Assembly (NCBI RefSeq): GCF_008929045.1
Contig: NZ_VFAH01000025.1
Coordinates: 1-64,000, forward strand
Origin: Noviherbaspirillum aerium
GTDB lineage: Bacteria; Pseudomonadota; Gammaproteobacteria; Burkholderiales; Burkholderiaceae_D
Reading direction: 5' to 3'
DNA: 64,000 nt
Below, piece after piece: positions 18,756 through 28,146 of this stretch. Numbering within the stretch: position 1 is the first letter of the stretch; the number at the start of each line of letters is the position of its first letter. The notes beneath the pieces are model-generated. The model had not been told where the DNA came from and made no database searches. It saw only the letters and a program-made list of their open reading frames with translations. A program made the translations under genes and the position numbers.

Positions 18756-19094
18756 GGAGTCTGCATACTGTTCTTCGGATGCCGCCACAGGCAAATCGCC
18801 GAATTGAATGGCTGCCGCGACATCGACATTTGGCCTACCCCATTCACCAATACTTTTCCAATTCGTCGCCAGCCGCTTGCGATTGGCGAGCGTAAAGAAT
18901 TTTGCATGGCATGGGTACACGGACCCGACTTAACCGTGCGACCTCAATCTCAGAGTTACACCCGCCTATCCGAAAGACTATACCTCTTCGAAAACTTGGA
19001 TGGGAGCGGGTTCAAAGTAGAGTTACCAGTGGATGAAGACGGCGTTGTGCAGGACTATCCTGGTTTATTCCGACGCGTGAGATTGGAACGCTGA
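18756..19094 (+). pseudogene. Glycolipid-binding-family protein, C-terminal fragment
   Basis: The frame encodes QIAELNGCRDIDIWPTPF, then TNTFPIRRQPL, then SYTRLSERLYLFEN, ending VVQDYPGLFRRV. These match the C-terminal half of the bacterial COG3554 'putative glycolipid-binding' family (about 190 residues). Homology fades upstream of about 18790 and the frame closes at a TAA at 18726. The only start codons are a TTG at 18804 and an ATG at 18909, so the N-terminal half is missing. An AAGGAG motif at 18754-18759 may be left over from an earlier gene start. It is not expected to be functional. Confidence 0.6.
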
Positions 19095-20019
19095 CGGGCA
19101 ACAATGGGTCATCCTGTGCCGCCAAGTATTGAATAGGCACCGGTCGCGTCTGTTTCGAGACTTGCCTCAGACGTTTTGTCCTGAGCCGGAAGTGAGGACT
19201 GCGACTATGTGGTGTTGGAAACGGAAAAAGGGTTATACCTGGTCTGATACCAATCATCGAGGCGGCTCTCAGCCAGCTTGCGGTCGGTTCCTGCGCCAAG
19301 TAAATAATATTCGATACTCCCCTAAGTCCGTATCGAACGTTTCTCTGAAAAAGGGAGAAGGGCTAGCTGGAAATTCGGATCTAGCCCTATTTTCTCCTTA
19401 TTTTGTGGAATCGAGCGCCACATAGCGCATAGCTGAATGGACATACTTCCAGCCAACATATTCCATAAGGCTTTTGACGTCCCAGCCATTCGCCTATATG
19501 TTACGACGAACGAGACGCCGACAGCGACTGCTCTCAACCAAGACATTCTGGCGATAATGTCGCAAAACCAAACGCCGGACAAAATTCAATACTACCCCGG
19601 CGCCATATCCAACGTTCTATCGGAACAGCATTATTTCGAAACGTTCTATTCACTAATTTCCCTTGATTCGCAAAATAAGCGGGTAGTCAGCCTTCGCTTC
19701 AATGGCGTAGGAACGTAGCTTTTAAAGTTTAGGAATCTCTTCCCCGTAATTGGGCGATATGGTGAAAATTCCGCGTGCGTTCCCCAACATATTCCTGCGA
19801 AGCCAGGCGCGATATGGAAGTGGCTTTATGTTTGCAAGCCGGACGTTTGGGTGAGGACACAAGCTTACTCTGTTTTCGAAGGCCCGGGCGGAGGGATCGC
19901 ATAAAGTGCCATCAAGGGTGCTGGCGTTACCGCAGATTTAATAGAGTGAAGGGCATACATGACGTGTCGTGTATGAACTTGCACTAAGGAAATTTAAACA
20001 TTTTCAAGCCAGGTTGGCG
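19095..20019. other. Long intergenic stretch, no confident gene
   Basis: About 925 bases with higher AT content than the neighbours. One plus-strand frame (19437-19718, 93 codons from ATG) is the only candidate gene. It lacks a ribosome site and any family I recognise. The right end holds the LacI-type operator. Confidence 0.4.
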
Positions 20020-20033
20020 TGAATACGTATTCA
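20020..20033. promoter_or_regulatory. LacI-type operator O1 (palindrome)
   Basis: TGAATACGTATTCA is a perfect 14-bp palindrome with the central CG typical of LacI/GalR operators. It lies 26 bases upstream of the LacI-family gene, so autoregulation is likely. With one mismatch per side the symmetry extends to about 20 bp. Confidence 0.65.
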
Positions 20034-20059
20034 TGCTTTAATCACCTTCAGCTGAACGC

Positions 20060-21106
20060 ATGTTGGAGACAAGCTTGCATACGTATTCGAAAGGCAGCCC
20101 CGTCACGAGCCACGATATCGCGCGCCGCGCACGGGTTTCGCAATCCACGGTATCGCGCGTCCTCACGGGAAACACGAAGGTCGGCAAAGAAGCTCGGGAA
20201 AGGGTGATTGCCGCCGTACGCGAACTCGGTTACCGCCCGAATGCAATGGCACGCGCGATGCGCACTAGCCAGACTGGGAACATCGGCGTGGTGGTTTCAC
20301 GGCTTGCAAACCCGTTATACCCCGAACTTTTGCAAATCCTCGGAAAGTGCCTGAATGGCGCTGGTTTCAGGATGGTCGTCTGGAATTCCGATGAACTGGA
20401 TGAAAAGGCGGCCATGGATGCGATTCATGAAAGCCGCGTAGATGGTGTCATCATGACCACGGCGACTGCTGATTCCACACCCCTGTACGAAGCGCTGCGA
20501 CTGAACGCGCCGGTTGTCCTGATCAACCGGGTAGTGGAAGGATGGCCGTGTGACCAAGTCTCCAGCGATAATCTCGGCGGCGGCCACAAGGTGGCGGAGT
20601 ATCTGTTCAAATCCGGGCGGCGGCGTATCGGCCTGATCACCGGCCCTGACGATGCGAGCACCATACGCGATCGGGAAGTTGGGTTCCGCCGAACCCTGAA
20701 AGCACTTGGCAACCCGATTGACAGCATGCACTGTGTCACAGTCGATGTTTTTTCCTACAAGACAGGATTTGATGCCGCATCGCGCCTGCTCGATCTTGCC
20801 GACTATCCAGATGCAATCTTCTGCGTGAATGACGTGATCGCGCTGGGCGCTAGGGATGCCGCGCGCGCTAGAGGCATTGAGGTGCCGGCCGATCTCTGGA
20901 TAGTCGGCTACGACGATATCGAAATGGCGTCTTGGCACAGCTTCGATTTAACCACAATTCGCCAGCCGCTCGCGCTGATGGCGGAGACAGCAATCAATCT
21001 GCTGCTGCAGCGGATTCGCGGCATCGGCGACGGCTGGCAGCACGTCTGCCTCCCGAACGACCTTGTCATCCGAAGTTCGACCGCACGCTACGCCGCCAGC
21101 GGCTGA
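20060..21106 (+). CDS. LacI/GalR-family transcriptional repressor
   Basis: A 348-residue repressor. The N-terminal helix-turn-helix and hinge are clear (TSHDIARRARVSQSTVSRVL, then GYRPNAMARAMRT). A periplasmic-binding-protein-like ligand domain follows (about 65-345: NIGVVVSRLANPLYPELLQ, SDNLGGGHKVAEYLF, and GYDDIEMASW near the C-terminus). It probably controls the following FAD oxidoreductase/dehydratase/receptor genes and itself through the two operator-like sites. The ATG at 20060 has no ribosome site. A TTG at 20075 has GGAGA six bases upstream and may be the true start. Effector unknown, probably a sugar acid or related carboxylate. Confidence 0.9.
   Translation: MLETSLHTYSKGSPVTSHDIARRARVSQSTVSRVLTGNTKVGKEARERVIAAVRELGYRPNAMARAMRTSQTGNIGVVVSRLANPLYPELLQILGKCLNGAGFRMVVWNSDELDEKAAMDAIHESRVDGVIMTTATADSTPLYEALRLNAPVVLINRVVEGWPCDQVSSDNLGGGHKVAEYLFKSGRRRIGLITGPDDASTIRDREVGFRRTLKALGNPIDSMHCVTVDVFSYKTGFDAASRLLDLADYPDAIFCVNDVIALGARDAARARGIEVPADLWIVGYDDIEMASWHSFDLTTIRQPLALMAETAINLLLQRIRGIGDGWQHVCLPNDLVIRSSTARYAASG
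20079..20088. promoter_or_regulatory. LacI-type operator O2 (half palindrome)
   Basis: ATACGTATTC repeats exactly the core of the upstream operator, 56 bases downstream and close to five helical turns away. It lies within the first codons of the LacI-family gene. Paired spacing of this kind fits a repression loop. Confidence 0.45.
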
Positions 21107-21220
21107 CCCAAGCCAGCGCAGGACGGTAAAAAACAAGTCAAGCAATGCAAACCGCCGCCGAAGGCCGGCGCAATGGGTTCGCTTTGCCCGACAAAAATGC
21201 AAACCAAGCAGGAGTTAGAC

Positions 21221-22609
21221 ATGGCATTAACGGCAAAGGAAGTTGCACCAGACAGCCTGGAAGAGCCGTCACGAAGAGTGTCGGTTAGGCATGTTGTTGA
21301 AGTACTGGTTGTAGGTGGCGGTTCTGCAGGAATTGCGGCAGCGACCACAGCGGCCAGATTGGGAAGAAAGGTGTTGATGGTCGAGCGCAACGGTTTTCTC
21401 GGCGGGACCATCACCATGGTCACGCTGGGCAGCATCTGCGGAATGTACACTGTCGACGGTGAGCAAGTGACGCCGGTGGTCGGTGGTTTTGCACAGGAAC
21501 TGATCGACCGGTTGCAGCAAATGGGTGGGCCGAGCGAGCCGATGCGCTGGCTGAAGACGGCCTCCATGCCCTACGACCCGTCGGCGATGAAGATTGCCTG
21601 CGATGAAGTCGTGACGGAAGCAGGAGTGCAGCTTGCGTTCCATTGCACTGCAGTTGCGGTACACATGCAGGACAACCGGGTGCGCGGCGTGATCTTCGAA
21701 GGGCGCGACGGACGCTGGGCCTGCCTTGCCGATGTTGTTATCGATTGCACTGGTGACGCGGATATCGCGGCGCTTGCCGGAGTACCGTTCGAGCATGACC
21801 CGGCGGTGATCCAGGCGCCGACCACCATGTTCCGGTTCGGCGGCGTCGATGTACAGCGCGCGACCGGGATTTCGCGGGATGAACTGCGGAGCTATTTGGA
21901 AAAAGCGGTTGCGAGCGGACTCAACTTGCCGCGCACCGCAGGCGGTGCGTTCAGCACGCAGCCGAATTCGATGCATATGAACATTACACGCGTTGTAAAG
22001 GACGATCGTGCGCCTGATCCGCTCAATACAGCGGAACTGACTGAAGCGGAACTGGAAGGCCGCAGGCAGCTGAAAATGTACCTGCAGGCTTTCCGTAACT
22101 TCGTTCCTGGCTATGAAAACTGTTACATCGCCGACATCGGCGCTTTCATTGGGGTACGCGAAAGCCGCCGCATACAGGGTCGGTATTCGCTGTCGCTTCA
22201 GGATGTGCTCGGCCAAGCGCGCTTTGACGATGCAGTCGCCTGCAGCGCTTGGCCTGTTGAGGAACACGGCGCCGGGCGCGCGACAAAATGGGTATTTCTG
22301 GAACCCGGCGCCTATTACCAGCTGCCATACCGGATGATGTTGCCGACAGGTGCAAGCGGACTGCTGGTGGCTGGCCGCTGTTCATCAGCATCACATGACG
22401 CGCATGCATCAATGCGGGTCGCGGCTGTGTGCATGGCGCTTGGAGAAGCCGCCGGTACAGCCGCCGCAATTGCCTGTAATTCCTGCGTGGCACTCGATGC
22501 AATAGACACCGCCTTGCTGCAGAAACAATTGCTGAAGCAGGGTGCAATTCTCTCCCCGGTGGCTGGCACGCGCGCTGCCGAACAACTGCAAACAGAAGGC
22601 GCATCATGA
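21221..22609 (+). CDS. FAD-dependent oxidoreductase (FAD_oxidored family)
   Basis: A 462-residue protein. The N-terminal dinucleotide-binding motif VLVVGGGSAGIAAATTAARLG (about 29-48) and the downstream VMVERNGFLGG are typical of the PF12831-type FAD oxidoreductases. VVIDCTGDADIAALAGVPFEHD (about 172-193) is the second FAD-binding region. RESRRIQGRYSLS and the C-terminal CSSASHDAHASMRVAAVCMALGEAAG complete the fold. Its substrate is not readable. The ATG at 21221 has CAGGAGT upstream and was chosen over an ATG at 21173. Its stop overlaps the dehydratase start by four bases (ATGA), so both are likely made in equal amounts and act in sequence. Confidence 0.85.
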   Translation: MALTAKEVAPDSLEEPSRRVSVRHVVEVLVVGGGSAGIAAATTAARLGRKVLMVERNGFLGGTITMVTLGSICGMYTVDGEQVTPVVGGFAQELIDRLQQMGGPSEPMRWLKTASMPYDPSAMKIACDEVVTEAGVQLAFHCTAVAVHMQDNRVRGVIFEGRDGRWACLADVVIDCTGDADIAALAGVPFEHDPAVIQAPTTMFRFGGVDVQRATGISRDELRSYLEKAVASGLNLPRTAGGAFSTQPNSMHMNITRVVKDDRAPDPLNTAELTEAELEGRRQLKMYLQAFRNFVPGYENCYIADIGAFIGVRESRRIQGRYSLSLQDVLGQARFDDAVACSAWPVEEHGAGRATKWVFLEPGAYYQLPYRMMLPTGASGLLVAGRCSSASHDAHASMRVAAVCMALGEAAGTAAAIACNSCVALDAIDTALLQKQLLKQGAILSPVAGTRAAEQLQTEGAS

Positions 22610-24279
22610 CGAAAAAATACCGTTCCAACTTCGAACCGGGCACAACTCGCTGGGCACTGCGCAAGGCACAATGGCATGCACTCGGCATTCCGGAAGCAGA
22701 CATGGAAAAGCCGAAGATCGCAGTAATCAATACGTCTTCGGAGCTGTCGATCTGTTTCAGCCATCTCGATGAGGTGGCGGACATTGTAAAACACGCGATT
22801 CGCGAGGCCGGGGGCGTGCCGTTCGAGATCAAGAGCACTGCACCCAGCGACTTCATCACCGGCGCCGGCCGCAGCGGTCGCTATCTGATGCCAGCGCGCG
22901 ACCTGATGGTCAACGATATCGAAGTATCAGTGGAAGGCGCGGTGCTGGACGGCATGGTCTGCCTGAGCAGTTGCGACAAGACTGCGCCAGCGCACATGAT
23001 GGCGGCAGCTCGCCTTAATATTCCCTCGATTCTAGTCATAGGAGGTTACCAGGGATGCGGCCGGCATGAAGGCAAGCCGGTCGACATTGAGGATGTATTC
23101 GAGTCAGTGGGAGAACTGGCGTCTAAGAAGATCTCGATTAGGGACATCTCCGACATGTGCAATGTCGCGGTGCAGGGGCCCGGCGTCTGCGCCGGCATGG
23201 GTACTGCGAACACGATGCACATCATGGCGGAGGCAATCGGAATGACCTTGCCAGGCAGCGCTCCGGTTGCGGCCCGCAGCGAAAAGATGAAGGAGTACGC
23301 GAGCGCAGCGGGGCGCCGCATTGTCGAGATGGTGAATGAAGACCTGCGACCGCACCAGATTATGACGCCGGCCGCCTTCAGGAATGCGATTACAGTCGGG
23401 TTGGCGGTCAGCGGTTCGATCAACATGCTGCGCCATCTGCAAGGCGTGGCAGCGGAAGGCGAGATCCCGGTTGATGTGTATAAGCTGGTCGAGGAACTGG
23501 ACGGCAAGGTGCCGCTGTTGTCTGCCGTCAAGCCCAACGGCCCGCGTCGGATTGAGGAACTCGATGCAGCGGGCGGCGCACATGCGGTGATGAAGCGGCT
23601 CGAACCGCTACTCGCGACCGATGTACTGACTGCTAACGGGAAGACGCTGAAGGACAATCTGCAGCATGCGAAGGTGCTCGATGAGGCCGTGATCACAACG
23701 CTGGAGAAGCCGGTCAGCCCGGGGCCGTCGGTGGTGATCTTGCACGGCTCGCTGGCGCCGGAAGGCGCGATTATGAAATTGGGGATCGGTGACAAGGCGT
23801 CCTCCTTCAGAGGAAAATGCCGGGTCTTCGAGACGCAGGAAGCGGCAATGGGTGCACTTTCGAACGGCGAGATCCTCGGCGGTGAAGTGATCGTGCTGCG
23901 CGGCCTCGGTGCCCGCGGCGGTCCCGGCGTTGCATCAGCATCCTGGTTTGTCGCTGCCGTCAACGGATCGGATCTCGGCAAGGAGATCGCAGTGATCACC
24001 GACGGACAGTTGTCGGGCCTGAACCGAGGATTCACGATCGGCCAAGTTATGCCGGAAGCCGCCGACGGCGGACCGATCGCCCTGCTGCGCGACGGCGATG
24101 AAGTGCTGATCGATGTCGAATGCCGCAAGGTCGAGATCGAGCTGCCGGCGCAGGAACTCGACAGCCGGCGTGCCGCATTGAAGCCGTTCCAACCATCCGA
24201 GCCGAAAGGCTGGCTGCGTATCTATCAGCACATGGTCCGGCCGCTTTCCGAAGGAGGAACGCTCAAGCCAAAGACCTGA
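22606..24279 (+). CDS. IlvD/Edd-family Fe-S dehydratase
   Basis: A 557-residue enzyme of the dihydroxy-acid/sugar-acid dehydratase family. Likely cluster residues are Cys123 (SSCDKT) and Cys195 (GPGVCAGMGTANTM). Position 50 is Cys in SELSICFSHL, where IlvD has NTCNMH. The GSLAPEGAIMK, GPGVASASWF and DGQLSGLNRG segments of the C-terminal half are present. Such enzymes remove water from a 2,3-dihydroxy acid to give a 2-keto acid. It is unlikely to be the biosynthetic ilvD, because it is translationally coupled to a flavoprotein and followed by a Bug receptor under a LacI-type regulator, as in catabolic sugar-acid clusters. Confidence 0.88.
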   Translation: MTKKYRSNFEPGTTRWALRKAQWHALGIPEADMEKPKIAVINTSSELSICFSHLDEVADIVKHAIREAGGVPFEIKSTAPSDFITGAGRSGRYLMPARDLMVNDIEVSVEGAVLDGMVCLSSCDKTAPAHMMAAARLNIPSILVIGGYQGCGRHEGKPVDIEDVFESVGELASKKISIRDISDMCNVAVQGPGVCAGMGTANTMHIMAEAIGMTLPGSAPVAARSEKMKEYASAAGRRIVEMVNEDLRPHQIMTPAAFRNAITVGLAVSGSINMLRHLQGVAAEGEIPVDVYKLVEELDGKVPLLSAVKPNGPRRIEELDAAGGAHAVMKRLEPLLATDVLTANGKTLKDNLQHAKVLDEAVITTLEKPVSPGPSVVILHGSLAPEGAIMKLGIGDKASSFRGKCRVFETQEAAMGALSNGEILGGEVIVLRGLGARGGPGVASASWFVAAVNGSDLGKEIAVITDGQLSGLNRGFTIGQVMPEAADGGPIALLRDGDEVLIDVECRKVEIELPAQELDSRRAALKPFQPSEPKGWLRIYQHMVRPLSEGGTLKPKT

Positions 24280-24343
24280 TTCGCAGCATTGGAAGCAAGT
24301 ACTTGTTCGAAGTCTCTATACAAAGAGTTGAAAGGAGCATCTG

Positions 24344-25324
24344 ATGAAAACAATTACCAGAATTTTTAGCGTAATGTGCTGCGCTGCGGCTGTCGCAGGA
24401 TTCGGAGCGTCGGCATTGGCCCAGAGCGCGGCGAATTTTCCTGATAAGCCTATCCGTTTCATTGTGCCTTATCCCCCAGGCGGCGCGTCCGACGTGACAG
24501 CGCGCGTACTCGGTCAGAAAATGACAGAAATCTGGGGGCAGCCGGTAGTGGTAGAGAACCGTCCTGGCGCCAACGGCAACATCGCTTCAGAATTCGTGGC
24601 TCGGGCTCCCGCCGATGGCTACACTATCCTGATGGGAAATGTCGGCCCGAATGCAATCAGCGCCAGCATGTATAAGCTTTCCTACGATGTGGTCAAGAGC
24701 TTTGCGCCAGTGACACAAACCACAACCGTTCCTATCGTACTGGTGGTCAATAATTCACTGCCAGTAAAGAATGTGAAGGATCTCATCTCTTACGCGAAGA
24801 CCAACAAGCTTACGTTTGCTTCGGCCGGCAACGGTTCGTCAAACCACCTGACCGGTGAACTACTCAAATCGATGGCGGGCATCGACATCATGCATGTGCC
24901 GTACAAGGGAGACGGGCCGGCAATGAATGACGTGATCGGCGGTCAGGTATCGATGATGTTCGCCACCCTGCCGGCCGCGCTGCCGCATATTAAGTCCGGA
25001 AAGGTGCGCCCGATCGGAATGGCGACCGCAAAGCCGTCCGCTGTACTCCCGGACGTTAAGCCGATCGCAGACTCAGGCGTTCCCGGATTCGACTCCAGCT
25101 CCTGGGGCGGCATCTTGGCCCCGGCCGGCACGCCTAAGGAAATTATCGCCAAACTCCACGAAGGCACTGTGAAAATCTTGAAGATGCCGGATGTTGAGCA
25201 AAAGATGCAAGCGCTTGGCGCTGATATAGTTGCCAGCACGCCAGAGCAGTTCGGCGAATACATCAAGTCTGAGACCAGCAAGTGGGCGAAAGTCGTAAAG
25301 GAATCCGGCGCTACGGTCAACTGA
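24344..25324 (+). CDS. Bug-family periplasmic solute-binding receptor
   Basis: A 326-residue protein with a signal peptide (about 1-26, cleavage after ALA or AQSA). The mature sequence starts FPDKPIRFIVPYPPGGASDVTAR, then ENRPGANGNIA, both Bug signatures. A strong ribosome site (GAAAGGAG) precedes the ATG. It is last in the LacI-FAD oxidoreductase-IlvD/Edd cluster and probably presents that pathway's hydroxy acid to a permease encoded elsewhere. About 50 percent of positions look shared by eye with the Bug receptor at 27153 (SAGNGSSNHLTGELLKS versus SAGNGSSNHISGELFKS), more than with the one at 11438. Confidence 0.9.
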   Translation: MKTITRIFSVMCCAAAVAGFGASALAQSAANFPDKPIRFIVPYPPGGASDVTARVLGQKMTEIWGQPVVVENRPGANGNIASEFVARAPADGYTILMGNVGPNAISASMYKLSYDVVKSFAPVTQTTTVPIVLVVNNSLPVKNVKDLISYAKTNKLTFASAGNGSSNHLTGELLKSMAGIDIMHVPYKGDGPAMNDVIGGQVSMMFATLPAALPHIKSGKVRPIGMATAKPSAVLPDVKPIADSGVPGFDSSSWGGILAPAGTPKEIIAKLHEGTVKILKMPDVEQKMQALGADIVASTPEQFGEYIKSETSKWAKVVKESGATVN

Positions 25325-25671
25325 GCGTACGGGGAATGCAGGTCGGATCAATATAGTGAAAGAGGCCGGCCTGCCTGAAAAATTGTTTCTTGCACCAAAC
25401 CGGGACTGTTCTATGCAGCATTCACGATATGAGTAAGCATGGGACTCAAATGCCAGTCAGGCATCGTGCACCAGATATGGAGAGCGTCATGACCATGTAT
25501 GCGGTGTAAAGAACACTCAGTGGAATCAGCATGAAGCTACTCAGGCAGCGGCCGTTAAAGCAAGCAGGTAGGCGACTGAGCGGGGTTCACCGGTTACCTA
25601 TGTGCGCAGTAATTTCTATCTAGCAGACCAGCGATGCACGTGCCCTTTCGATGCGCAAGGTTGGGACGCAG
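25325..25671. other. Intergenic stretch after the LacI cluster
   Basis: About 350 bases containing no gene that I recognise. The sequence leads into a short-chain dehydrogenase fragment, so part of it may be decayed coding DNA. Confidence 0.4.
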
Positions 25672-25925
25672 AACTACCAATATCGTACTGCCTGGACGCG
25701 TTGCCACCTTACGCATTGCCTTCCTTGACGAACAGAAGGCCAAGCGCGAAGGCAAGCCGGTCGAGCAAGTTGCAGCGGAAAGCACGGCATCTATCCTGAT
25801 GGGACGCCATGGCCTTCCCGAGGAGTACGGTTCCGTCGTCGCGTTCCTTGCCAGCCAGCCAGCAGGCGGGCTATGTCACCGGCTCAGTGGTAAGAGTCGA
25901 TGGCGGCCTGATCGCCAGCGTTTGA
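25672..25925 (+). pseudogene. Short-chain dehydrogenase, C-terminal fragment
   Basis: The frame reads TNIVLPGRVAT, then FLDEQKAKREGKPVEQVAAES, then GRHGLPEEYGSVVAFLASQPA. After a one-base shift near 25858 it continues GYVTGSVVRVDGGLIASV to a TGA at 25923-25925. These are the last 75 or so residues of a classical SDR, including the Gly-rich VDGG end. The Rossmann fold and Ser-Tyr-Lys site are absent. It appears to be the stump of a former gene of the adjacent cluster. Confidence 0.6.
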
Positions 25926-26096
25926 TATTTGACCCAGGTACTTCTAAGGCCACTTTTAAAAACGGAATCCCATGGTTACTGGGTCCGAGCCGCCCGATTC
26001 AGCAAGTCAAGACAGCGAGGTTGTGGCGGACGTTACCCAGGCAGCGTAGCTTTATTTTGACAAGGTGGAGAACGTGCTGGATCAGCTGGACCCCAG

Positions 26097-27020
26097 TCAT
26101 TCCTGCATCGAAGGCGATGCTTGGCTCAGCATGGCAGTGGCAAGCGTACGCATTTTTGACACCGCAATCCGCGCTGCGCTCGATAGCGGACGCTGCTTTG
26201 TGATGCTGAGCGTGATGGTGCGCCGTATGCCGGGGTCGACGATCTGCGCTGCGCATAGTCTTCCATCCGCCACTTCCTCGCTCACCGCGAACAAGGGAAG
26301 TACCGTGCAGGCGACGCCGCTCAGCGCGACATCTTTCATTGCCGACAAGGTGTCGACTTCGAGTGCGATGTTGAGCGTCAAGCCTTTTTGCCGGCTCGTT
26401 TGGTCGAGGATGGATCGCAAGCCGTTAGGCGCCGCCGGCAGTACGAGGGGCATGTCCGAAAGCTGCTGAAATGTCACAACTTCCTGCATGGGCAACCTGT
26501 CCTTGCCGCCGATGAGGCAAGTATCCGCATATCCCAGCACATCTTCGCCACGATCCGGCGATGGGCCGTAGCGATTGATGACAGCGAAATCGAGTCGCCC
26601 CGACAACAGTTGCTCGTCAAGGTGGCCGCTGAAGCCTTCGATGAAATGGAGCCGCACCGCAGGTGCTGCCTTCTGCATGGCTTCGAACAGCTGAGTCACC
26701 AGCTGTCTCGACATTGACGGCAACACGCCGACATGCACCGTCCCGGTCGGCACACCTGCTGCTTCCTTCACCGCGCTTTGCAGGCGGCCCGCCTGGTCAA
26801 GCAACACACGCACTTCGGGGTGCACAAATCTACCGAAATCCGACAGGACCACGCCGCGCCCGGTGCGTTGGAACAGCCGGTCTCCCCATTCCTGCTCGAG
26901 CTGTGCGATGTTGCGGCTTACCAGCGACTTAGCCATGTCTGCAGCCTTTGCCGCCCTCGACAGGGAGCCCAACTCGGCGACGAGCATGAAAATCTCCAGT
27001 TTTTTCAGGTCCATTCGCAT
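26097..27020 (-). CDS. LysR-family transcriptional regulator
   Basis: About 307 residues. The winged helix-turn-helix is at the N-terminus (MDLKKLEIFMLVAELGSLSRAAKAADMAKSLVSRNIAQLE), followed by a two-lobed effector domain (about 90-290). The gene is divergent from a Bug receptor-acyl-CoA synthetase operon, 130 bases away, and is its likely activator. Three in-frame ATGs (27029, 27020, 27014) are possible. AAGGA gives the best spacing to 27020. Unusually, the DNA-recognition helix reads MAKSLVSRNIAQLEQEWGDRLF, where most LysR proteins have TQPAVSRQI. The inducer is not predictable. Confidence 0.9.
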   Translation of the reverse strand: MRMDLKKLEIFMLVAELGSLSRAAKAADMAKSLVSRNIAQLEQEWGDRLFQRTGRGVVLSDFGRFVHPEVRVLLDQAGRLQSAVKEAAGVPTGTVHVGVLPSMSRQLVTQLFEAMQKAAPAVRLHFIEGFSGHLDEQLLSGRLDFAVINRYGPSPDRGEDVLGYADTCLIGGKDRLPMQEVVTFQQLSDMPLVLPAAPNGLRSILDQTSRQKGLTLNIALEVDTLSAMKDVALSGVACTVLPLFAVSEEVADGRLCAAQIVDPGIRRTITLSITKQRPLSSAARIAVSKMRTLATAMLSQASPSMQE

Positions 27021-27057
27021 TCCCAACATTCCTTCACTTTATATCCATAAAAGTGAT

Positions 27058-27073
27058 ATCTGGTATCGCAGAT
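27058..27073. promoter_or_regulatory. Candidate LysR-type binding site
   Basis: ATCTG and CAGAT form an inverted repeat with six bases between, placed midway between the LysR gene and the divergent Bug operon. This has the AT-rich interrupted dyad shape of LysR boxes (T-N11/12-A). Assignment is by position only. Confidence 0.4.
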
Positions 27074-27152
27074 TTTACTCTATCGGATGGCTGGGGTGCT
27101 GCTTAGAATACGGTAACTGTAACGCGCTATTACAACGACTCAGGAGACAAGC

Positions 27153-28136
27153 ATGAAGCTGCGTTTGAAGTCATATTCCATCTTCACGGTGCTGGCGGCC
27201 GTCCTTTCATTCTTTATGGCAAATTTGGTATGGGCGGCGTATCCCGACAAGCCAATCAAGCTCATCGTACCGTTTCCGGCTGGCGGTCCTACTGATGGAA
27301 TGGCGCGCTTAGTTGGGCAGCATCTGTCGCAGTCGCTTGGCCAGGCGGTGGTAATCGATAACCGCGGTGGCGCTGGAGGCACCATTGCCACTGAAGTGGC
27401 AGCCAATTCGGCCCCCGACGGCTATACCTTGTTTTTTGCCACGACCGGCACCATGGCGATTAACCCTAGCCTGTATCGGAGTTTCAAGATTGACCCGATC
27501 AAGGCCTTCGAGCCTGTTGGCTCCGTTGCCGCCACGACGAATGTATTGGTGGTCTCGTCCTCCTTTCAGGCAAATTCGGTGAAGGATCTGATCAGCCTTG
27601 CCAAGCAGAAGCCGGGAACGCTGACCTATGGATCCGCAGGCAACGGCAGTTCCAATCACATATCGGGCGAGCTCTTCAAATCGCTCGCCGGCATTGATAT
27701 CACCCATGTGCCTTACAAGGGATCCGCAGCCGCCTTTACCGATATGCTGGGCGGACAGATCTCGATGATGTTTGATACCGTATCGAACCAGGTGCCGCAA
27801 ATCTCCAGCGGCAAAGTCAAGCCGCTTGGGGTAACGGGCCGCACGCGATCGCCGGCGCTGGCAAATGTACCGACCATCGCGGAGTCTGGCCTGAGCGGTT
27901 ACGAAGTCACCATCTGGTTCGGGTTGGCGGCACCAAAGGGTACGCCGGCTGACATCGTCAACCGCGTCCACACTCAGCTGAACAAGATGCTCGCCGACCC
28001 CGAAGTTAAATCCAAGCTTGCCGCCCTCGGCGCCGAGCCGCTGCCCGGTACTTCGCAGGCATTCGCCACCATGATCCAGCAAGACACTGCCAAATGGAGC
28101 AAGGTCGTGAAGGCATCCGGCGCCACTATTGATTGA
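27153..28136 (+). CDS. Bug-family periplasmic solute-binding receptor
   Basis: A 327-residue protein with a signal peptide (about 1-28, ending VWA-A) and Bug signatures YPDKPIKLIVPFPAGGPTDGMAR and DNRGGAGGTIATEVAA. It is the first gene of an operon divergent from a LysR gene. The next gene, an acyl-CoA synthetase, starts only ten bases after its stop. The receptor is probably specific for the carboxylic acid that the synthetase activates, for instance an aromatic or short-chain acid. No TctA/TctB permease genes occur nearby, so it must use a distant or shared permease. Confidence 0.9.
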   Translation: MKLRLKSYSIFTVLAAVLSFFMANLVWAAYPDKPIKLIVPFPAGGPTDGMARLVGQHLSQSLGQAVVIDNRGGAGGTIATEVAANSAPDGYTLFFATTGTMAINPSLYRSFKIDPIKAFEPVGSVAATTNVLVVSSSFQANSVKDLISLAKQKPGTLTYGSAGNGSSNHISGELFKSLAGIDITHVPYKGSAAAFTDMLGGQISMMFDTVSNQVPQISSGKVKPLGVTGRTRSPALANVPTIAESGLSGYEVTIWFGLAAPKGTPADIVNRVHTQLNKMLADPEVKSKLAALGAEPLPGTSQAFATMIQQDTAKWSKVVKASGATID

Positions 28137-28146
28137 TTGCGTGAAC

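Noticed and set aside
19437-19718. Possible 93-residue protein
   Set aside because: No ribosome site, no recognisable family and AT-rich composition. It is mentioned only within the intergenic entry.
21269-24128. Long minus-strand frames (332 and 360 codons) opposite the FAD oxidoreductase and dehydratase
   Set aside because: They are antisense to well-supported genes and their translations are rich in His, Arg and Ser without motifs.
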